Source: Patescibacteria group bacterium
GTDB taxonomy: Bacteria > Patescibacteriota > Patescibacteriia > 2-12-FULL-60-25
Direction of reading: 5' to 3'
Assembly: GCA_031082005.1 (NCBI GenBank)
Contig: JAVHLR010000001.1
Span: 1,177,386-1,241,385 of the forward strand
DNA length: 64,000 nucleotides
Numbering within the stretch: position 1 is the stretch's first letter; every line of letters starts with the position of its first letter. Both the position numbers and the translations under genes were made by a program. Under the pieces are notes generated by a model. It searched no databases and was not told the DNA's origin. It was given only the letters and a program-made list of their open reading frames with translations. Positions 49,621 through 58,386 of the stretch are shown piece by piece.

Positions 49621-51183
49621 CTATCTCATCACCTCAAAAACCACGCTTTCCTCATCCTCCGCCAACTGGACATACCTCTCATCAGACTTGATCAAATCAA
49701 TAAAAAATCGATGGTTTTCTTTGCTCGCGAAGACAAACGATGAACCCGTCTTTTTACTCACCAAGTCCCAAACTTGCTCTTTGGTCGAGCTGACGGTCGC
49801 GAAATCCCAAGTCACGTTCTTCACGTCATCCGATAAAGTCGTTGACGCGACGTAAAGGAACGTCGGATCCAACCCAGAGACGTATTTCAGACGATCATCC
49901 AAGGCAAACAGCATGGGAAATTCATCCCAACTCGTATGGAACACCCGATCACCAGGCAGCGCCCTTTCCGAAATCGTCTGCATAGTCTCCGCATAGATAT
50001 CGTCAGGGTATGTCACAGGATGAAAATCCCTCCATAGGGTCAAAACATTCTTACTGACCAAAGCCAGTAGGCTCACAACAGCAATCGACAAGATTACGCG
50101 CGAATAAATCCTACCGAACATCTGCGTACTTGCGACCGTATCTCGAAAAAACTTACGCATATCCGCCAAATCCCAAATCGCTGCTGCCCACAATGCCGTC
50201 ACCGGGACCAAAAACTCCAAGTTTCGCCTACTCTTCAAAGTCAGGGCCACGAGCACTGCCACAATCAACCCAACAGATATCACAAAAGCAGCCTTCTCTT
50301 TCTCGACTGGTTTACGCGGAGCAAGCAGCAGCGCACCGAAACCAATCAACAAAACCGCAATCCAAATCCCCAAAGACGCAACAAGCTTGGATGGTTCGGA
50401 CGGCAGCCACTCGCTCCCCATAACGACGTGTTGCCATGGCGTCCCGATCCCGATGGTGAATATCTGCGTCCAAGCAAACTGAAAAACTTCGGGAAAATTC
50501 GGATGAAGAAAGAGCCCAACCAACCCGCCGACATAAGCCAAGACCGCCTCTTTCCACAAAAATTGCCTCATCGCTTCCCTCCACGCCAATCCCAAAACAA
50601 TACGGTTGAACAGGATATCACCGACAGCTAACAAGGTCACCGACCCTGCCAAATATAACCAGCCGCCGTGTGACAGAGCGTAAATCGCCGTCAACAAAAA
50701 CACGATCCAGAACTTCCTTTTCCACGCCGCGACCAAACCGACGATGAACAAAAAAAGTGCCAATGGCGTCGCCTTGCCGAGCAACATCCTGAACACCAAC
50801 GGATGCGTCACAGCCAATAAAACAGCCCACAACCATACATATCTAATCCCCAACCAACGTAATGAATACGCAAACGAAAAAACGAATATAGTCGACAAAA
50901 AAACCATCATGATACGTAATCCGTCGAACATACCGAACAAAGCAGTCAGAGGAGCTGTGATGGCATGCAATGAAAAATGCAGATCAGCATAGTGGCTTCC
51001 CAATAGCGTCAGATCCAACCACGGAAACGCCTCTATCGGACCATTCTGCCAAATTAAGTTTGCTGCCTTGGCATGATAAAAAGCATCTGGATCAGCGAAA
51101 CCCGTCCAAGGAATAAGCACAGCGAACCACAACGCAAAACCAACAAAAATCAGTAAATTCAATAGCACTGCTTTTAATCTCAT
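49621..51183 (-). CDS. GT-C-type membrane glycosyltransferase-like protein
   Basis: 520 residues from MRLKAVLLNLLIFVGFAL. About eleven membrane helices and a short C-terminal soluble domain (about 400-520). The first loop has WTGFADPDAFYHAKAANLIWQNG, the acidic motif region of STT3/oligosaccharyl-transferase-like GT-C enzymes, and a second loop has LLGSHYADLHFSLHAI. The C-terminal part includes PGDRVFHTSWDEFPMLFALDDRL. It probably transfers sugars from a lipid carrier onto protein or polymer. Its ends are flanked by inverted-end repeat arms. Confidence 0.75.
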   Translation of the reverse strand: MRLKAVLLNLLIFVGFALWFAVLIPWTGFADPDAFYHAKAANLIWQNGPIEAFPWLDLTLLGSHYADLHFSLHAITAPLTALFGMFDGLRIMMVFLSTIFVFSFAYSLRWLGIRYVWLWAVLLAVTHPLVFRMLLGKATPLALFLFIVGLVAAWKRKFWIVFLLTAIYALSHGGWLYLAGSVTLLAVGDILFNRIVLGLAWREAMRQFLWKEAVLAYVGGLVGLFLHPNFPEVFQFAWTQIFTIGIGTPWQHVVMGSEWLPSEPSKLVASLGIWIAVLLIGFGALLLAPRKPVEKEKAAFVISVGLIVAVLVALTLKSRRNLEFLVPVTALWAAAIWDLADMRKFFRDTVASTQMFGRIYSRVILSIAVVSLLALVSKNVLTLWRDFHPVTYPDDIYAETMQTISERALPGDRVFHTSWDEFPMLFALDDRLKYVSGLDPTFLYVASTTLSDDVKNVTWDFATVSSTKEQVWDLVSKKTGSSFVFASKENHRFFIDLIKSDERYVQLAEDEESVVFEVMR

Positions 51184-51196
51184 ATTTAGATCACAT

Positions 51197-51278
51197 TGTG
51201 TCATTACGAGCACATTTTGTCATTGCGAGGAGAGTAAACAAAAACCGTAGGGCGACGCGGCAATCTTACCTATTCTCC
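51197..51278. repeat. left-arm repeats upstream of the GT-C-like gene
   Basis: GTCATTACGAGCACATTTT (51201 on) and GTCATTGCGAGGAGAGTAAA...GCGGCAATCTTACC (51220-51270) are two successive left arms of the GTCATTGCGAG type with no matching right arms; they directly precede GIY-YIG unit 3. Confidence 0.5.
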
Positions 51279-51659
51279 GTCATTGCGAGCGCATAGATCA
51301 ATAGCGCGTGGCAATCTTACCTATAACCTACCAGCTAAATCGTACCATCGCGGATTCAAAGAATTGATTAATTCAACCTTCTTCTGCCTTGACCCAGCTT
51401 TAATCTGTTTCTCACGGGTAATGGCACTTAAAATATCATCAAAAATTTCATAATAGACTAATTTACTAACTCTATATCGCGAAGTAAATGCATCAACCGT
51501 TTTCGTTTTATGCTGATCGACGCGTCGAAACAAATCGTTGGTCACGCCGGTATAAATGACCGTATTATTCGAATTGGCCATCATGTAAATAAAATATTGC
51601 TGAAATCGCATATAGGCAAGTTTGCTTCGTCATTCGCTTCGCTCTTTCCTCGCAAAGAC
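51279..51659. mobile_element. GIY-YIG unit 3, inverted-end element (381 bp)
   Basis: Left GTCATTGCGAGCGCATAGAT...GGCAATCTTACC; right, inward from 51659, GTCTTTGCGAGGAAAGAGCG...GCAAACTTGCC. Only the GIY-YIG gene 51321-51611 lies inside. Confidence 0.65.
51321..51611 (-). CDS. single-domain GIY-YIG nuclease (copy 3)
   Basis: 96 residues, MRFQQYFIYMMANSNNTVIY; motifs FIYMMAN, VIYTGVTNDLFRRVDQHK and Glu in AITREKQIKAGSRQKK. The second motif reads YTGV, so the Ile of GIY is replaced. Plan and orientation within its unit are as in copies 1 and 2. Confidence 0.88.
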   Translation of the reverse strand: MRFQQYFIYMMANSNNTVIYTGVTNDLFRRVDQHKTKTVDAFTSRYRVSKLVYYEIFDDILSAITREKQIKAGSRQKKVELINSLNPRWYDLAGRL

Positions 51660-51669
51660 CGATTAATTC

Positions 51670-51767
51670 GTCATTGCGAGAAGCGTATAAAAAACCGCAT
51701 GGCGACGTGGCAATCTTACAAATCTGTAAGTTTGCTTCGTCGTTCGTGCCTCACTCCTCGCAAAGAC
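51670..51767. mobile_element. gene-free inverted-end unit (98 bp)
   Basis: Left GTCATTGCGAGAAGCGTATA...GGCAATCTTACA, right inward from 51767 GTCTTTGCGAGGAGTGAGGC...GCAAACTTACA. It stands 10 bp from GIY-YIG unit 3. A further left arm GTCATTGCATGGGG starts near 51783. Confidence 0.6.
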
Positions 51768-51850
51768 AGTTTATTGATATTTCGTCATTGCATGGGGAAT
51801 GCGACAATCTCTCCCCATATAACACAGCTACCATACATCGAATATATAGA

Positions 51851-51871
51851 AAAGAAGTGCTTCAGAGCACT
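51851..51871 (-). terminator. terminator of the pilin cluster
   Basis: Minus strand AGTGCT-CTGA-AGCACT followed by TCTTTTCTATAT. Confidence 0.7.
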
Positions 51872-51900
51872 CCTTTTCTTGTTCGTTGCGCAACGAACTA

Positions 51901-52281
51901 CTATTGCGTCGCGTTCAAGAGCGAGCCAAGCACGAAGTTGGAGATGGCATAAGCTGCCACCACCACGATCAAACCGATGATGGCTTGCGTGATGACCTCG
52001 CGTGCTTTCTTGACCTTGCCTTCGTCGCCTTGTGCGGTCATCCAGGAAAAACCTGCGTAAAGCATGAGTACCAAAAAAACGATACCCAAGAAACCCAGGA
52101 AGATGTTGATGAGCTTACCGATGATATCGGTCAACCCGCCTCCACCCGAAATTCCGGCTTGGCTTCCGACGTTGTTGACCAACGTCTGACCCTGCTGGAA
52201 CGGATTCGTGGCTGCCAAAGCGATGAACGGTGTGGCCAAAGCCGCACTGACGCTCGCTGCGATTGTCTTAAGATGCTTCAT
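51901..52281 (-). CDS. VirB2/TrbC-like pilin 6
   Basis: 126 residues: signal peptide (about 1-23, ending IALAA), Gly-rich turn, first membrane helix (LINIFLGFLGIVFLVLMLYAGFSWM), short basic loop TAQGDEGKVKKAREV, second helix (ITQAIIGLIVVVAAYAISNFVLGSL). The two-helix hairpin with a basic cytoplasmic loop is the plan of conjugative-type pilins. Last of six related genes; a terminator follows. Function as pilus subunit is inferred. Confidence 0.82.
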   Translation of the reverse strand: MKHLKTIAASVSAALATPFIALAATNPFQQGQTLVNNVGSQAGISGGGGLTDIIGKLINIFLGFLGIVFLVLMLYAGFSWMTAQGDEGKVKKAREVITQAIIGLIVVVAAYAISNFVLGSLLNATQ

Positions 52282-52315
52282 AAGCTGATTTACCTTGTCA
52301 TTTCTTAGATAACTA

Positions 52316-52744
52316 TTATGTACCAGGTGTCGGGGTTGGTGTGGAGCCTGCTCCGCTCGTTACTTGCTGCAGGCTTTGCAACACGAAATTCGTGATGGAA
52401 TAAGCCGCCACAATGATGACTAGACCGATGATGGCGTTTCGGATGAGAGCAGTCGCCTCCTTGATTTTCGTTGCGTCTCCTCCGGCAGTCATCCACTTGA
52501 AACCCGCATAGATGAACAAACCGAGAAGCAATATGCCGACGATGCCCAAGCCTGCGTTGATTACCCCTCCAACCAAACTTTCGATCGGTTGTGGATTCGT
52601 CCCGTAAGCACCCTGTGCTGCTGCATTCAATCCAGCACCGATTTTCCCGGTGACCTGGGCCGAAACCGGCAGAGCCACAATTTGCATCACGGAAACCGCC
52701 AAGACGCCCGCTATAGTTATTTTTTTGATTAAATCCATAAACAT
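52316..52744 (-). CDS. VirB2/TrbC-like pilin 5
   Basis: 142 residues from MFMDLIKKITIAGVL (ATG 52738 is an alternative). Signal peptide ending VSAQ, helix 1 VINAGLGIVGILLLGLFIYAGFKWM, loop TAGGDATKIKEATAL, helix 2 IRNAIIGLVIIVAAYSITNFVLQSL, and a Pro/Thr tail (GAGSTPTPTPGT) that no other copy has in this form. It is closest in loop sequence to pilins 4 and 3. Confidence 0.82.
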   Translation of the reverse strand: MFMDLIKKITIAGVLAVSVMQIVALPVSAQVTGKIGAGLNAAAQGAYGTNPQPIESLVGGVINAGLGIVGILLLGLFIYAGFKWMTAGGDATKIKEATALIRNAIIGLVIIVAAYSITNFVLQSLQQVTSGAGSTPTPTPGT

Positions 52745-52766
52745 TTTAGTTGCGCCCTGACCGATA

Positions 52767-53165
52767 CTATTGGTCCTGTGTGGCGGTGACCAAACGCGAA
52801 ATGACAAAGCTTGTGATTGCCCAAGCTGAAAGGATGATTGCGAGACCGATGATACCTGAAACGATAAGTTTCTTGGCTTCGTTCGTCTTTTCATCGTTTC
52901 CGCCGGCGATCATCCATTTGAAACCTCCCAACAGAACGATCACCACTGCGATGATACCGAGGAAACCGAGGGCCACGTTGATGATACGGGCTGCAGTCTG
53001 TCTGATGTCTCCGGAACCTAATTTGATCGTCGATTGGATGGCGTTAACCCCCAAATCGTTGGCGTTCAAATCATCTGCCGCCAAAGCTATGGAAGGCAAC
53101 GCGATGGCCGATGCCACGCTAAGCGTAGCGGCGAAAGCCATTACTTTTTTTATACCTTGCTTCAT
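52767..53165 (-). CDS. VirB2/TrbC-like pilin 4
   Basis: 132 residues, MKQGIKKVMAFAATLSVASAIALPSIALAAD, behind AAGGAGGTG, the best ribosome site of the cluster. Helix 1 IINVALGFLGIIAVVIVLLGGFKWM, loop IAGGNDEKTNEAKKL, helix 2 IVSGIIGLAIILSAWAITSFVISRL. A 123-nt gap separates it from pilin 3, so a second promoter could lie there. The strong ribosome site suggests it is the main subunit. Confidence 0.84.
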   Translation of the reverse strand: MKQGIKKVMAFAATLSVASAIALPSIALAADDLNANDLGVNAIQSTIKLGSGDIRQTAARIINVALGFLGIIAVVIVLLGGFKWMIAGGNDEKTNEAKKLIVSGIIGLAIILSAWAITSFVISRLVTATQDQ

Positions 53166-53288
53166 GTCATGTCACCTCCTTCCATAGGTAGAATAACGCA
53201 ATTGCGTCGTGCATAGGATAGCAAATTCTGCCTAAATAGTCGAGAAAAAAACAAGTCCTGACGGTAAGGATGAACTAATGACTGGTAA

Positions 53289-53687
53289 TCATGTAGGGGT
53301 ACCTTCAATGACGGCGCCTAACTTGACGATGACTTCGTTGACCAGGATATACGCCAAGACCACTATAGCCATGCCGATAGCCGCATTAACCAGAGTCTGT
53401 GTCGCCTTCTTCACTTTCTCCCCGCTACCGCCGGCAGTCATCCATAAGACTCCGCCGTAGATGAACATGATCAGGAACAAAGCCCCCACAGCAGGCAAAA
53501 CTTGCTGTATTACCCTTCCGACGATTTGCTGCACTGTCTTGCCGCCCATCGGATCCTCCAATTTATATTTCTGTTGGATCGCCGTCACCTCATCCGGTTT
53601 CGTGACACCTGCTAAAGCGAAAGACGGCACGCTCAAAGCGGATATCATCACCAACAGGGCAAAATATCTGAAAAATCTGGTTTTCAT
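53289..53687 (-). CDS. VirB2/TrbC-like pilin 3
   Basis: 132 residues. Signal peptide ending ALAGV, a longer periplasmic start (KPDEVTAIQQKYKLEDPMGGKTVQQIVGRVI), helix 1 LPAVGALFLIMFIYGGVLWM, loop TAGGSGEKVKKATQ, helix 2 TLVNAAIGMAIVVLAYILVNEVIVKLG. It begins 1 nt after pilin 2. Confidence 0.82.
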   Translation of the reverse strand: MKTRFFRYFALLVMISALSVPSFALAGVTKPDEVTAIQQKYKLEDPMGGKTVQQIVGRVIQQVLPAVGALFLIMFIYGGVLWMTAGGSGEKVKKATQTLVNAAIGMAIVVLAYILVNEVIVKLGAVIEGTPT

Positions 53688-53688
53688 A

Positions 53689-54333
53689 TCATTGCGGGGT
53701 TTGCGGCAAAGTCACCGGCTTCTGGGTTTTATTTGCGTTCACTGGATCAGTCGTCAAAGCTTGGAAGAAAAAATTAGTCACGATATACGCCATCATGATT
53801 ATCATTATGCCTAATACCGCATATTTCATGGCATCCGTCGCTTTCTTCACCCGATCGCTCGATCCAGCCGTCATGTAGGTGACGCCCGCATAAACAAAAA
53901 CCAGCAGCGAGACTGCACCGATGACACCAAGAAAAGAAATGATTAACCGATTCAAGATGCCGTAAAGGCCAATACCTTTTAATGGATCAGATAATGTTAT
54001 AGGCGAACCCGGACTCGCTGTTCCGCCCGAACTGCTGGTTGGTGCGGTTGGGCTTACCACGCCCGTCCCACCGCTGCTCGATTGCGCACTTCCGCCCGGC
54101 GGCAATACCCCCTTGCTGCAGCACGTCACCTCCCAAAGGTTGTCAGTACATACCCCTATCTCCTGCTCGCCGTCATTACACGATCCTATCCTACACGTAC
54201 CCTTATTGGCCGGGCTTTCGCACTCCGCCTCGGTCAAAGCAAGCACCGGCGCCCCATAAATCAAACCGACCGAAAGGACGACCAGCGCCGAAGCGATACG
54301 CACCATGTCTTTAATTCTATTTTTCATACTCAT
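53689..54333 (-). CDS. VirB2/TrbC-like pilin 2 with Cys-rich N-terminal domain
   Basis: 214 residues from MSMKNRIKDMVRIASALVV; AAGGA upstream and the 4-nt overlap with pilin 1 decide this start. After the signal peptide comes a six-Cys segment (ECESPANKGTCRIGSC ... GVCTDNLWEVTCCSKG, about 34-75) and a Ser/Gly/Pro linker, then helix 1 ISFLGVIGAVSLLVFVYAGVTYM, loop TAGSSDRVKKATDAM and helix 2. The extra domain suggests a tip or adhesive variant. Confidence 0.8.
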   Translation of the reverse strand: MSMKNRIKDMVRIASALVVLSVGLIYGAPVLALTEAECESPANKGTCRIGSCNDGEQEIGVCTDNLWEVTCCSKGVLPPGGSAQSSSGGTGVVSPTAPTSSSGGTASPGSPITLSDPLKGIGLYGILNRLIISFLGVIGAVSLLVFVYAGVTYMTAGSSDRVKKATDAMKYAVLGIMIIMMAYIVTNFFFQALTTDPVNANKTQKPVTLPQTPQ

Positions 54334-54731
54334 GATCCTTTGATGGAAGACGCCAAGAACCTCACGATAGTCCAAGCCGACATCACGATAAGCATGCCGA
54401 TCGCTCCGCCTTTCATAGCATCGGTTCCTTTTTTCACCCAATCTGATTTGCCGAACGAAAAGACATACATCGCCCCTCCGTAGATGAACGTGGCGAAAAA
54501 CAAGGCCGCCGAAAGCTCGATCAAAACATTTGCAAAAGCCGACCCGGTCAGCACGATGTCATCCAGGCTACAGTTACCGTCTGACATACACCCTGGACTA
54601 ACCCCGGTTCCAACAATGCCTTTTTCCTTATTTCCAACCATTTGGTCGTACAGCGATTGGGCATTTACCATAACAGGAAACAACCAAGCCCCAAGTGCCA
54701 CTATCCAATTCAGCTTTCTTAAGTATTTCAT
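54330..54731 (-). CDS. VirB2/TrbC-like pilin 1, divergent
   Basis: 133 residues, MKYLRKLNWIVALGAWLFPVMVNAQS (signal peptide), a two-Cys segment (GCMSDGNCSLDDIV), helix 1 LIELSAALFFATFIYGGAMYVF, loop SFGKSDWVKKGTDAM, helix 2 KGGAIGMLIVMSAWTIVRFL. The loop lacks the TAGG of the others. First in the cluster; it begins 17 nt after the solute-binding lipoprotein gene, so the two may share a transcript. Confidence 0.78.
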   Translation of the reverse strand: MKYLRKLNWIVALGAWLFPVMVNAQSLYDQMVGNKEKGIVGTGVSPGCMSDGNCSLDDIVLTGSAFANVLIELSAALFFATFIYGGAMYVFSFGKSDWVKKGTDAMKGGAIGMLIVMSAWTIVRFLASSIKGS

Positions 54732-54748
54732 AAGTAGTTGTTGCGCAG

Positions 54749-56194
54749 CTAGATGCCCCCGTACGGAATCGTTTGGGAAATCTTATCGACTGCGATATTC
54801 ACCGCCTGCGGATATTTTTCCGTATCAAGTCCGATAGCCGTATCAATAAGTTCCACGAACGCATCATCTGCTGCTTTAGGGTCATCCCCCCGATACCATG
54901 ATTTGGCGGTCAGCACCTGTGAAGCAAAAACGCCGATGTCCTCATTCTCAAGTTGCGCACCCAGCTGTGAACGCAATGCCGCTGGTCTTTTCGCTGCGTC
55001 CAAAAATATTTTTGACTCATCAGGCGTGCGCATGAAATTTATCAGGTTCCACGCGATATCCACGCTCTTGGTTTTTTTCGATACGGTCCATGCCCAATAG
55101 TTGGCGAAATTGACGACCGGGTTATTCTGTATCTGCGGTAGAGTGGAGATGCCAAGATTCAGCTTTGGTGCACGTGCCCGAATAGTCGGCAAATGATACG
55201 AATAGCCGAAGAAAAATGCTGACTTGCCTTGTATAAAGGCATCCAGCGAAGCAGGCATCTTAGCATTCCAGGTATAGACTTCCTTGTTTTGATTGGCGAA
55301 ATCAGTGTAGAAAGACAACGCTTGGTATGCCGGCGGCTCTTCGCGCTGGCCGCTCAAAGCCGCAGGAATCAAGCCAAAGGTCGGGCTTCCGTCTTCTGCG
55401 CTCATCTCTGCACCATTCTGCATCATTAATGCCGCCAAGATATCCGGCGAGCGTTCGATATTGATTCCAGTCCCGATAGACGCACCAGCCTGCGTAATCT
55501 CTCCATTCTCATCGAATTTAACCAGTTTCTTGACCGCTGCCTGAAAATCATCCCAGGTTTGGGGGATGGTCGCGATACCGGCTGCGTTCAACAAATCTTT
55601 ATTCGCGTATAGAGCCAAAGTATCGACCGACAGCGGGATAGCGACTACGCGCTGCTGTAAATCCTTCTTATCAGCCACCGTCGAAACATTGACCACGCGA
55701 ATCAAATCTTGGGCCACCACATCCGGGTAGTCCTGCTTGTACTGTTTGATCGTCACCGACTGGTCAGTATTCAATTGATACACCACCTCTTTCTTGAGCG
55801 TCCCTTGTATCACTTGGATGGCCACCTTTGTCGACGGAGGCATGACCTGGATTTTCGGCATATATTTGCCGACCCAGGTATTGTGGATCAAGAACACATC
55901 CGGTCCGCGATCTTCCGCCAAGGCGTTCAATAATTCGTTTTCGTACTCCTCCAGACGGAACCTCCGATACTGCAGATCGACGTACGGATGCAATTTGTGA
56001 TAATCACTCAATATCTTCTGGTACACGTCGACGTCATCCACCACTCCCCAGACCGTCAACGAGACTTTCTTGGTCGCCGCGACCGTTGCCGCATCAGGAC
56101 CCTTGGTGCATCCCGCACCGACTGCAGAGACCAAAACCAAGATGGCCACCGCGCGCTTGATGAAAGACGTTCTTTTCATGCTGTCGAAAAACAT
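54749..56194 (-). CDS. ABC-type extracellular solute-binding lipoprotein
   Basis: 481 residues. Lipobox VGAGC (Cys 29), then the family-1 solute-binding fold: KVSLTVWGVVDDVDVYQKILSDYHKLHP, RGPDVFLIHNTWVGKYM, ALYANKDLLNAAGIATIPQTWDDF, KSAFFFGYSYHLPTI, NFANYWAWTVSKKTKSVDIAWNLINFM. It would bind a sugar or oligosaccharide for import, but no permease or ATPase is adjacent. ATG 56194 is preferred because TAAAAT stands 9 nt before it; ATG 56179 is an alternative. Confidence 0.87.
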   Translation of the reverse strand: MFFDSMKRTSFIKRAVAILVLVSAVGAGCTKGPDAATVAATKKVSLTVWGVVDDVDVYQKILSDYHKLHPYVDLQYRRFRLEEYENELLNALAEDRGPDVFLIHNTWVGKYMPKIQVMPPSTKVAIQVIQGTLKKEVVYQLNTDQSVTIKQYKQDYPDVVAQDLIRVVNVSTVADKKDLQQRVVAIPLSVDTLALYANKDLLNAAGIATIPQTWDDFQAAVKKLVKFDENGEITQAGASIGTGINIERSPDILAALMMQNGAEMSAEDGSPTFGLIPAALSGQREEPPAYQALSFYTDFANQNKEVYTWNAKMPASLDAFIQGKSAFFFGYSYHLPTIRARAPKLNLGISTLPQIQNNPVVNFANYWAWTVSKKTKSVDIAWNLINFMRTPDESKIFLDAAKRPAALRSQLGAQLENEDIGVFASQVLTAKSWYRGDDPKAADDAFVELIDTAIGLDTEKYPQAVNIAVDKISQTIPYGGI

Positions 56195-56206
56195 ATCGAC
56201 CCTATT

Positions 56207-57082
56207 TTACCTTGTTGTCAGCTTTTTAACGAGTGCCTTGGTTTCCTTGGCCATATCCGGCCTAGCCAAGGCCAACTCCAGGTTGGCGCGCAGCCATCCG
56301 ATTTTGGAACCAGTGTCGAAATATTTTCCCTCCACCCTCTTGGCGTACACAGGGCGTTTCTTCATCAATGAGTGTATCGCGTCCAGCAATATCAACTCGC
56401 CGCCGTGGCCCCGCTTGAGTCTTGCGATATGCTCGAAAATGTCCGGCGTCAAGATATATCCCCCCACCGAACCGAGACGCGAAGGCGCTTTCTCGGGACC
56501 CGGCTTCTCTATCACGTCCTTCAATTGAAAAATATCCCGTTCGACCTCCGAAGCCGGATCGATGATCCCATACTTCTTGGTCCCTTCATCATCCACCGGA
56601 ATCGTACACAAAACCGGATCGCCATATTTCTCGTATACCTCAATCAGCTGCTTTAACCTTGGTTTTTTACCCACAAAGAACTCGTCTCCCCATAACACAG
56701 CAAAAGGTTCATCACCCACAATGCTCTTGGCATTCATGACAGGAGTAGCCGTGCCGTATGGTCCTTTTTGGCGGACATATACGAAATTCGCCAATCGCCC
56801 TATCGCCCGAACTTCCTCCAGTTGATTCTTCTTGCCCGACGCTTTAAGCCAGGACTCGAGGTTCGGGTTGTCGTCAAAATGATCCTCCACGGCACGTTTT
56901 GACTGGTTAGTCACGATGATGATATCCGTAATCCCCGAAGCGACCGCTTCCTCCACTACATATTGGATGACCGGTTTGTCGATGATGGGCAGCATCTCCT
57001 TGGGGCTGGCCTTGGTCGCAGGTAAGAACCGTGTACCGAAACCCGCCACCGGAATGATTGCTTTGCGTACTTTTTGTGTCAT
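56207..57082 (-). CDS. galU: UTP-glucose-1-phosphate uridylyltransferase
   Basis: Makes UDP-glucose from UTP and glucose 1-phosphate, feeding Ugd. 291 residues; nucleotide-binding start IPVAGFGTRFLPATKASPKEMLPIIDKPVIQYVVEEAV, then PFAVLWGDEFF, IPVDDEGTKKYGIID, VEKPGPEKAPSRLGSVGGYIL and GKYFDTGSKIGWLRANLE. TATAAT lies 8 nt before ATG, suggesting a leaderless mRNA. Confidence 0.95.
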   Translation of the reverse strand: MTQKVRKAIIPVAGFGTRFLPATKASPKEMLPIIDKPVIQYVVEEAVASGITDIIIVTNQSKRAVEDHFDDNPNLESWLKASGKKNQLEEVRAIGRLANFVYVRQKGPYGTATPVMNAKSIVGDEPFAVLWGDEFFVGKKPRLKQLIEVYEKYGDPVLCTIPVDDEGTKKYGIIDPASEVERDIFQLKDVIEKPGPEKAPSRLGSVGGYILTPDIFEHIARLKRGHGGELILLDAIHSLMKKRPVYAKRVEGKYFDTGSKIGWLRANLELALARPDMAKETKALVKKLTTR

Positions 57083-57090
57083 ACCCGTGC

Positions 57091-57096
57091 ATTATA
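57091..57096 (-). promoter_or_regulatory. -10 box of galU
   Basis: TATAAT on the minus strand, 8 nt before the galU ATG; no clear -35. Confidence 0.5.
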
Positions 57097-57105
57097 GCGC
57101 AAAGC

Positions 57106-57130
57106 AAAAAGAACGCGATTCACCGCGTTC
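57106..57130 (-). terminator. terminator of ychF
   Basis: GAACGCG-GTGAAT-CGCGTTC-TTTTT on the minus strand, directly upstream of the galU -10 box. Confidence 0.75.
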
Positions 57131-57183
57131 TCCCCACCCACAAATGCTACCAATTAAATACTAAATGCCTAATACACGAATCA

Positions 57184-58278
57184 TCACGCTCCAACCCTGA
57201 AAAAGCACGTATCCCCGTCCCTCATCACATAATCTTTGCCCTCAATACGCGTCAATCCCTTTTCCCGACACCCGACTTCTCCCCCGTTATCCAACAAATC
57301 CTTCCAGTTCGTGATCTCGGCACGAATGAACGTCTTTTCGAAATCCGTATGGATGACGCCAGCAGCTTGCGGCGCCTTGGCGCCTTTTTTTACCGTCCAC
57401 GCACGCGTTTCCATCTCCCCGGTCGTCAAGAAAGTGATCAGACCCAGCACGTCATAAGCCTCTTTTATCACCCGATCCAAACCCGATTCGGTCTGACCCA
57501 TGGATTCAAGATATTCTTTCTTTTCTTCCTGGTTCATGGACGACAATTCCGCCTCCATCTTCACGCATACCGGGATAATGCGGCATGTCGATGTTTCCGC
57601 CAGCTTACCCATCCTCCCTTTCCACGACCCATCCTGCAGTTGCGACTCGCTCACGTTCACCACATAAAGCATGGGTTTCAGAGTCAGTAGTTGCAGTTGT
57701 CTCAATTCCTTCATCTCATCTTCAGTCCATTCCAGATCACGCAGCTGCGTACCTTTCTCCAGCTCTTCCTTGGCCTTAACCAACGCAGTCTGCAACGCTT
57801 CAAGCTCCTTCGTCTTTCCGGCCTTCATCTGCTTTGCCGCGCTATCCGTCCTTTTTGCCACGGTTTCCAGATCCGCCAACGCCAGCTCGATACCGATCGT
57901 CTCCGCGTCTCTTTCTGGGTTGATCGTACCATCGACGTGGATGACGTTCTCGTCCTCAAAAGCCCGCAACACCTGTGCGACGGCGTCGCACTCGCGTATG
58001 TTGGCCAAAAACTTATTCCCCAAACCCTGGCCCTCCGAAGCACCTTTCACCAACCCAGCGATATCCACGAACTCGATGACCGTCGGCACGATACGTCCTG
58101 ATTTGGACATTTTGGCCAGCGGCTCAAGCCTCTCGTCCGGCACCTCTACCACACCCACGTTCGGATCAATGGTGCAAAACGGAAAATTCGCGCAATCCAC
58201 CGCCTTTTTGGTGATGGCCTGGAACAAGGTCGATTTACCCACATTCGGGAGACCGACAATACCGATTTGTAGAGGCAT
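57184..58278 (-). CDS. ychF: YchF/Obg-family GTPase/ATPase
   Basis: 364 residues from MPLQIGIVGLPNVGKST (an upstream in-frame ATG is rejected). G1 GLPNVGKST, G2/G3 region FPFCTIDPNVGVVEVPD and DIAGLVKGASEGQGLG, coiled-coil arm (about 125-200), YVVNVSES where classical GTPases have NKxD, and the C-terminal TGS-like domain with VIHTDFEKTFIRAEI. The altered NKxD explains ATP preference in the family. It binds ribosomes in translation or stress control. Confidence 0.94.
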   Translation of the reverse strand: MPLQIGIVGLPNVGKSTLFQAITKKAVDCANFPFCTIDPNVGVVEVPDERLEPLAKMSKSGRIVPTVIEFVDIAGLVKGASEGQGLGNKFLANIRECDAVAQVLRAFEDENVIHVDGTINPERDAETIGIELALADLETVAKRTDSAAKQMKAGKTKELEALQTALVKAKEELEKGTQLRDLEWTEDEMKELRQLQLLTLKPMLYVVNVSESQLQDGSWKGRMGKLAETSTCRIIPVCVKMEAELSSMNQEEKKEYLESMGQTESGLDRVIKEAYDVLGLITFLTTGEMETRAWTVKKGAKAPQAAGVIHTDFEKTFIRAEITNWKDLLDNGGEVGCREKGLTRIEGKDYVMRDGDTCFFRVGA

Positions 58279-58386
58279 AAGTGTCCCCAGACTACCGTCT
58301 ATAGCACTAAGCGTCAACGGCTTCCGCTCCAGGCAAACGTCATTGACGGTCTTTTTTTAATATGGCAATCTACTGCCACAAGTTAA

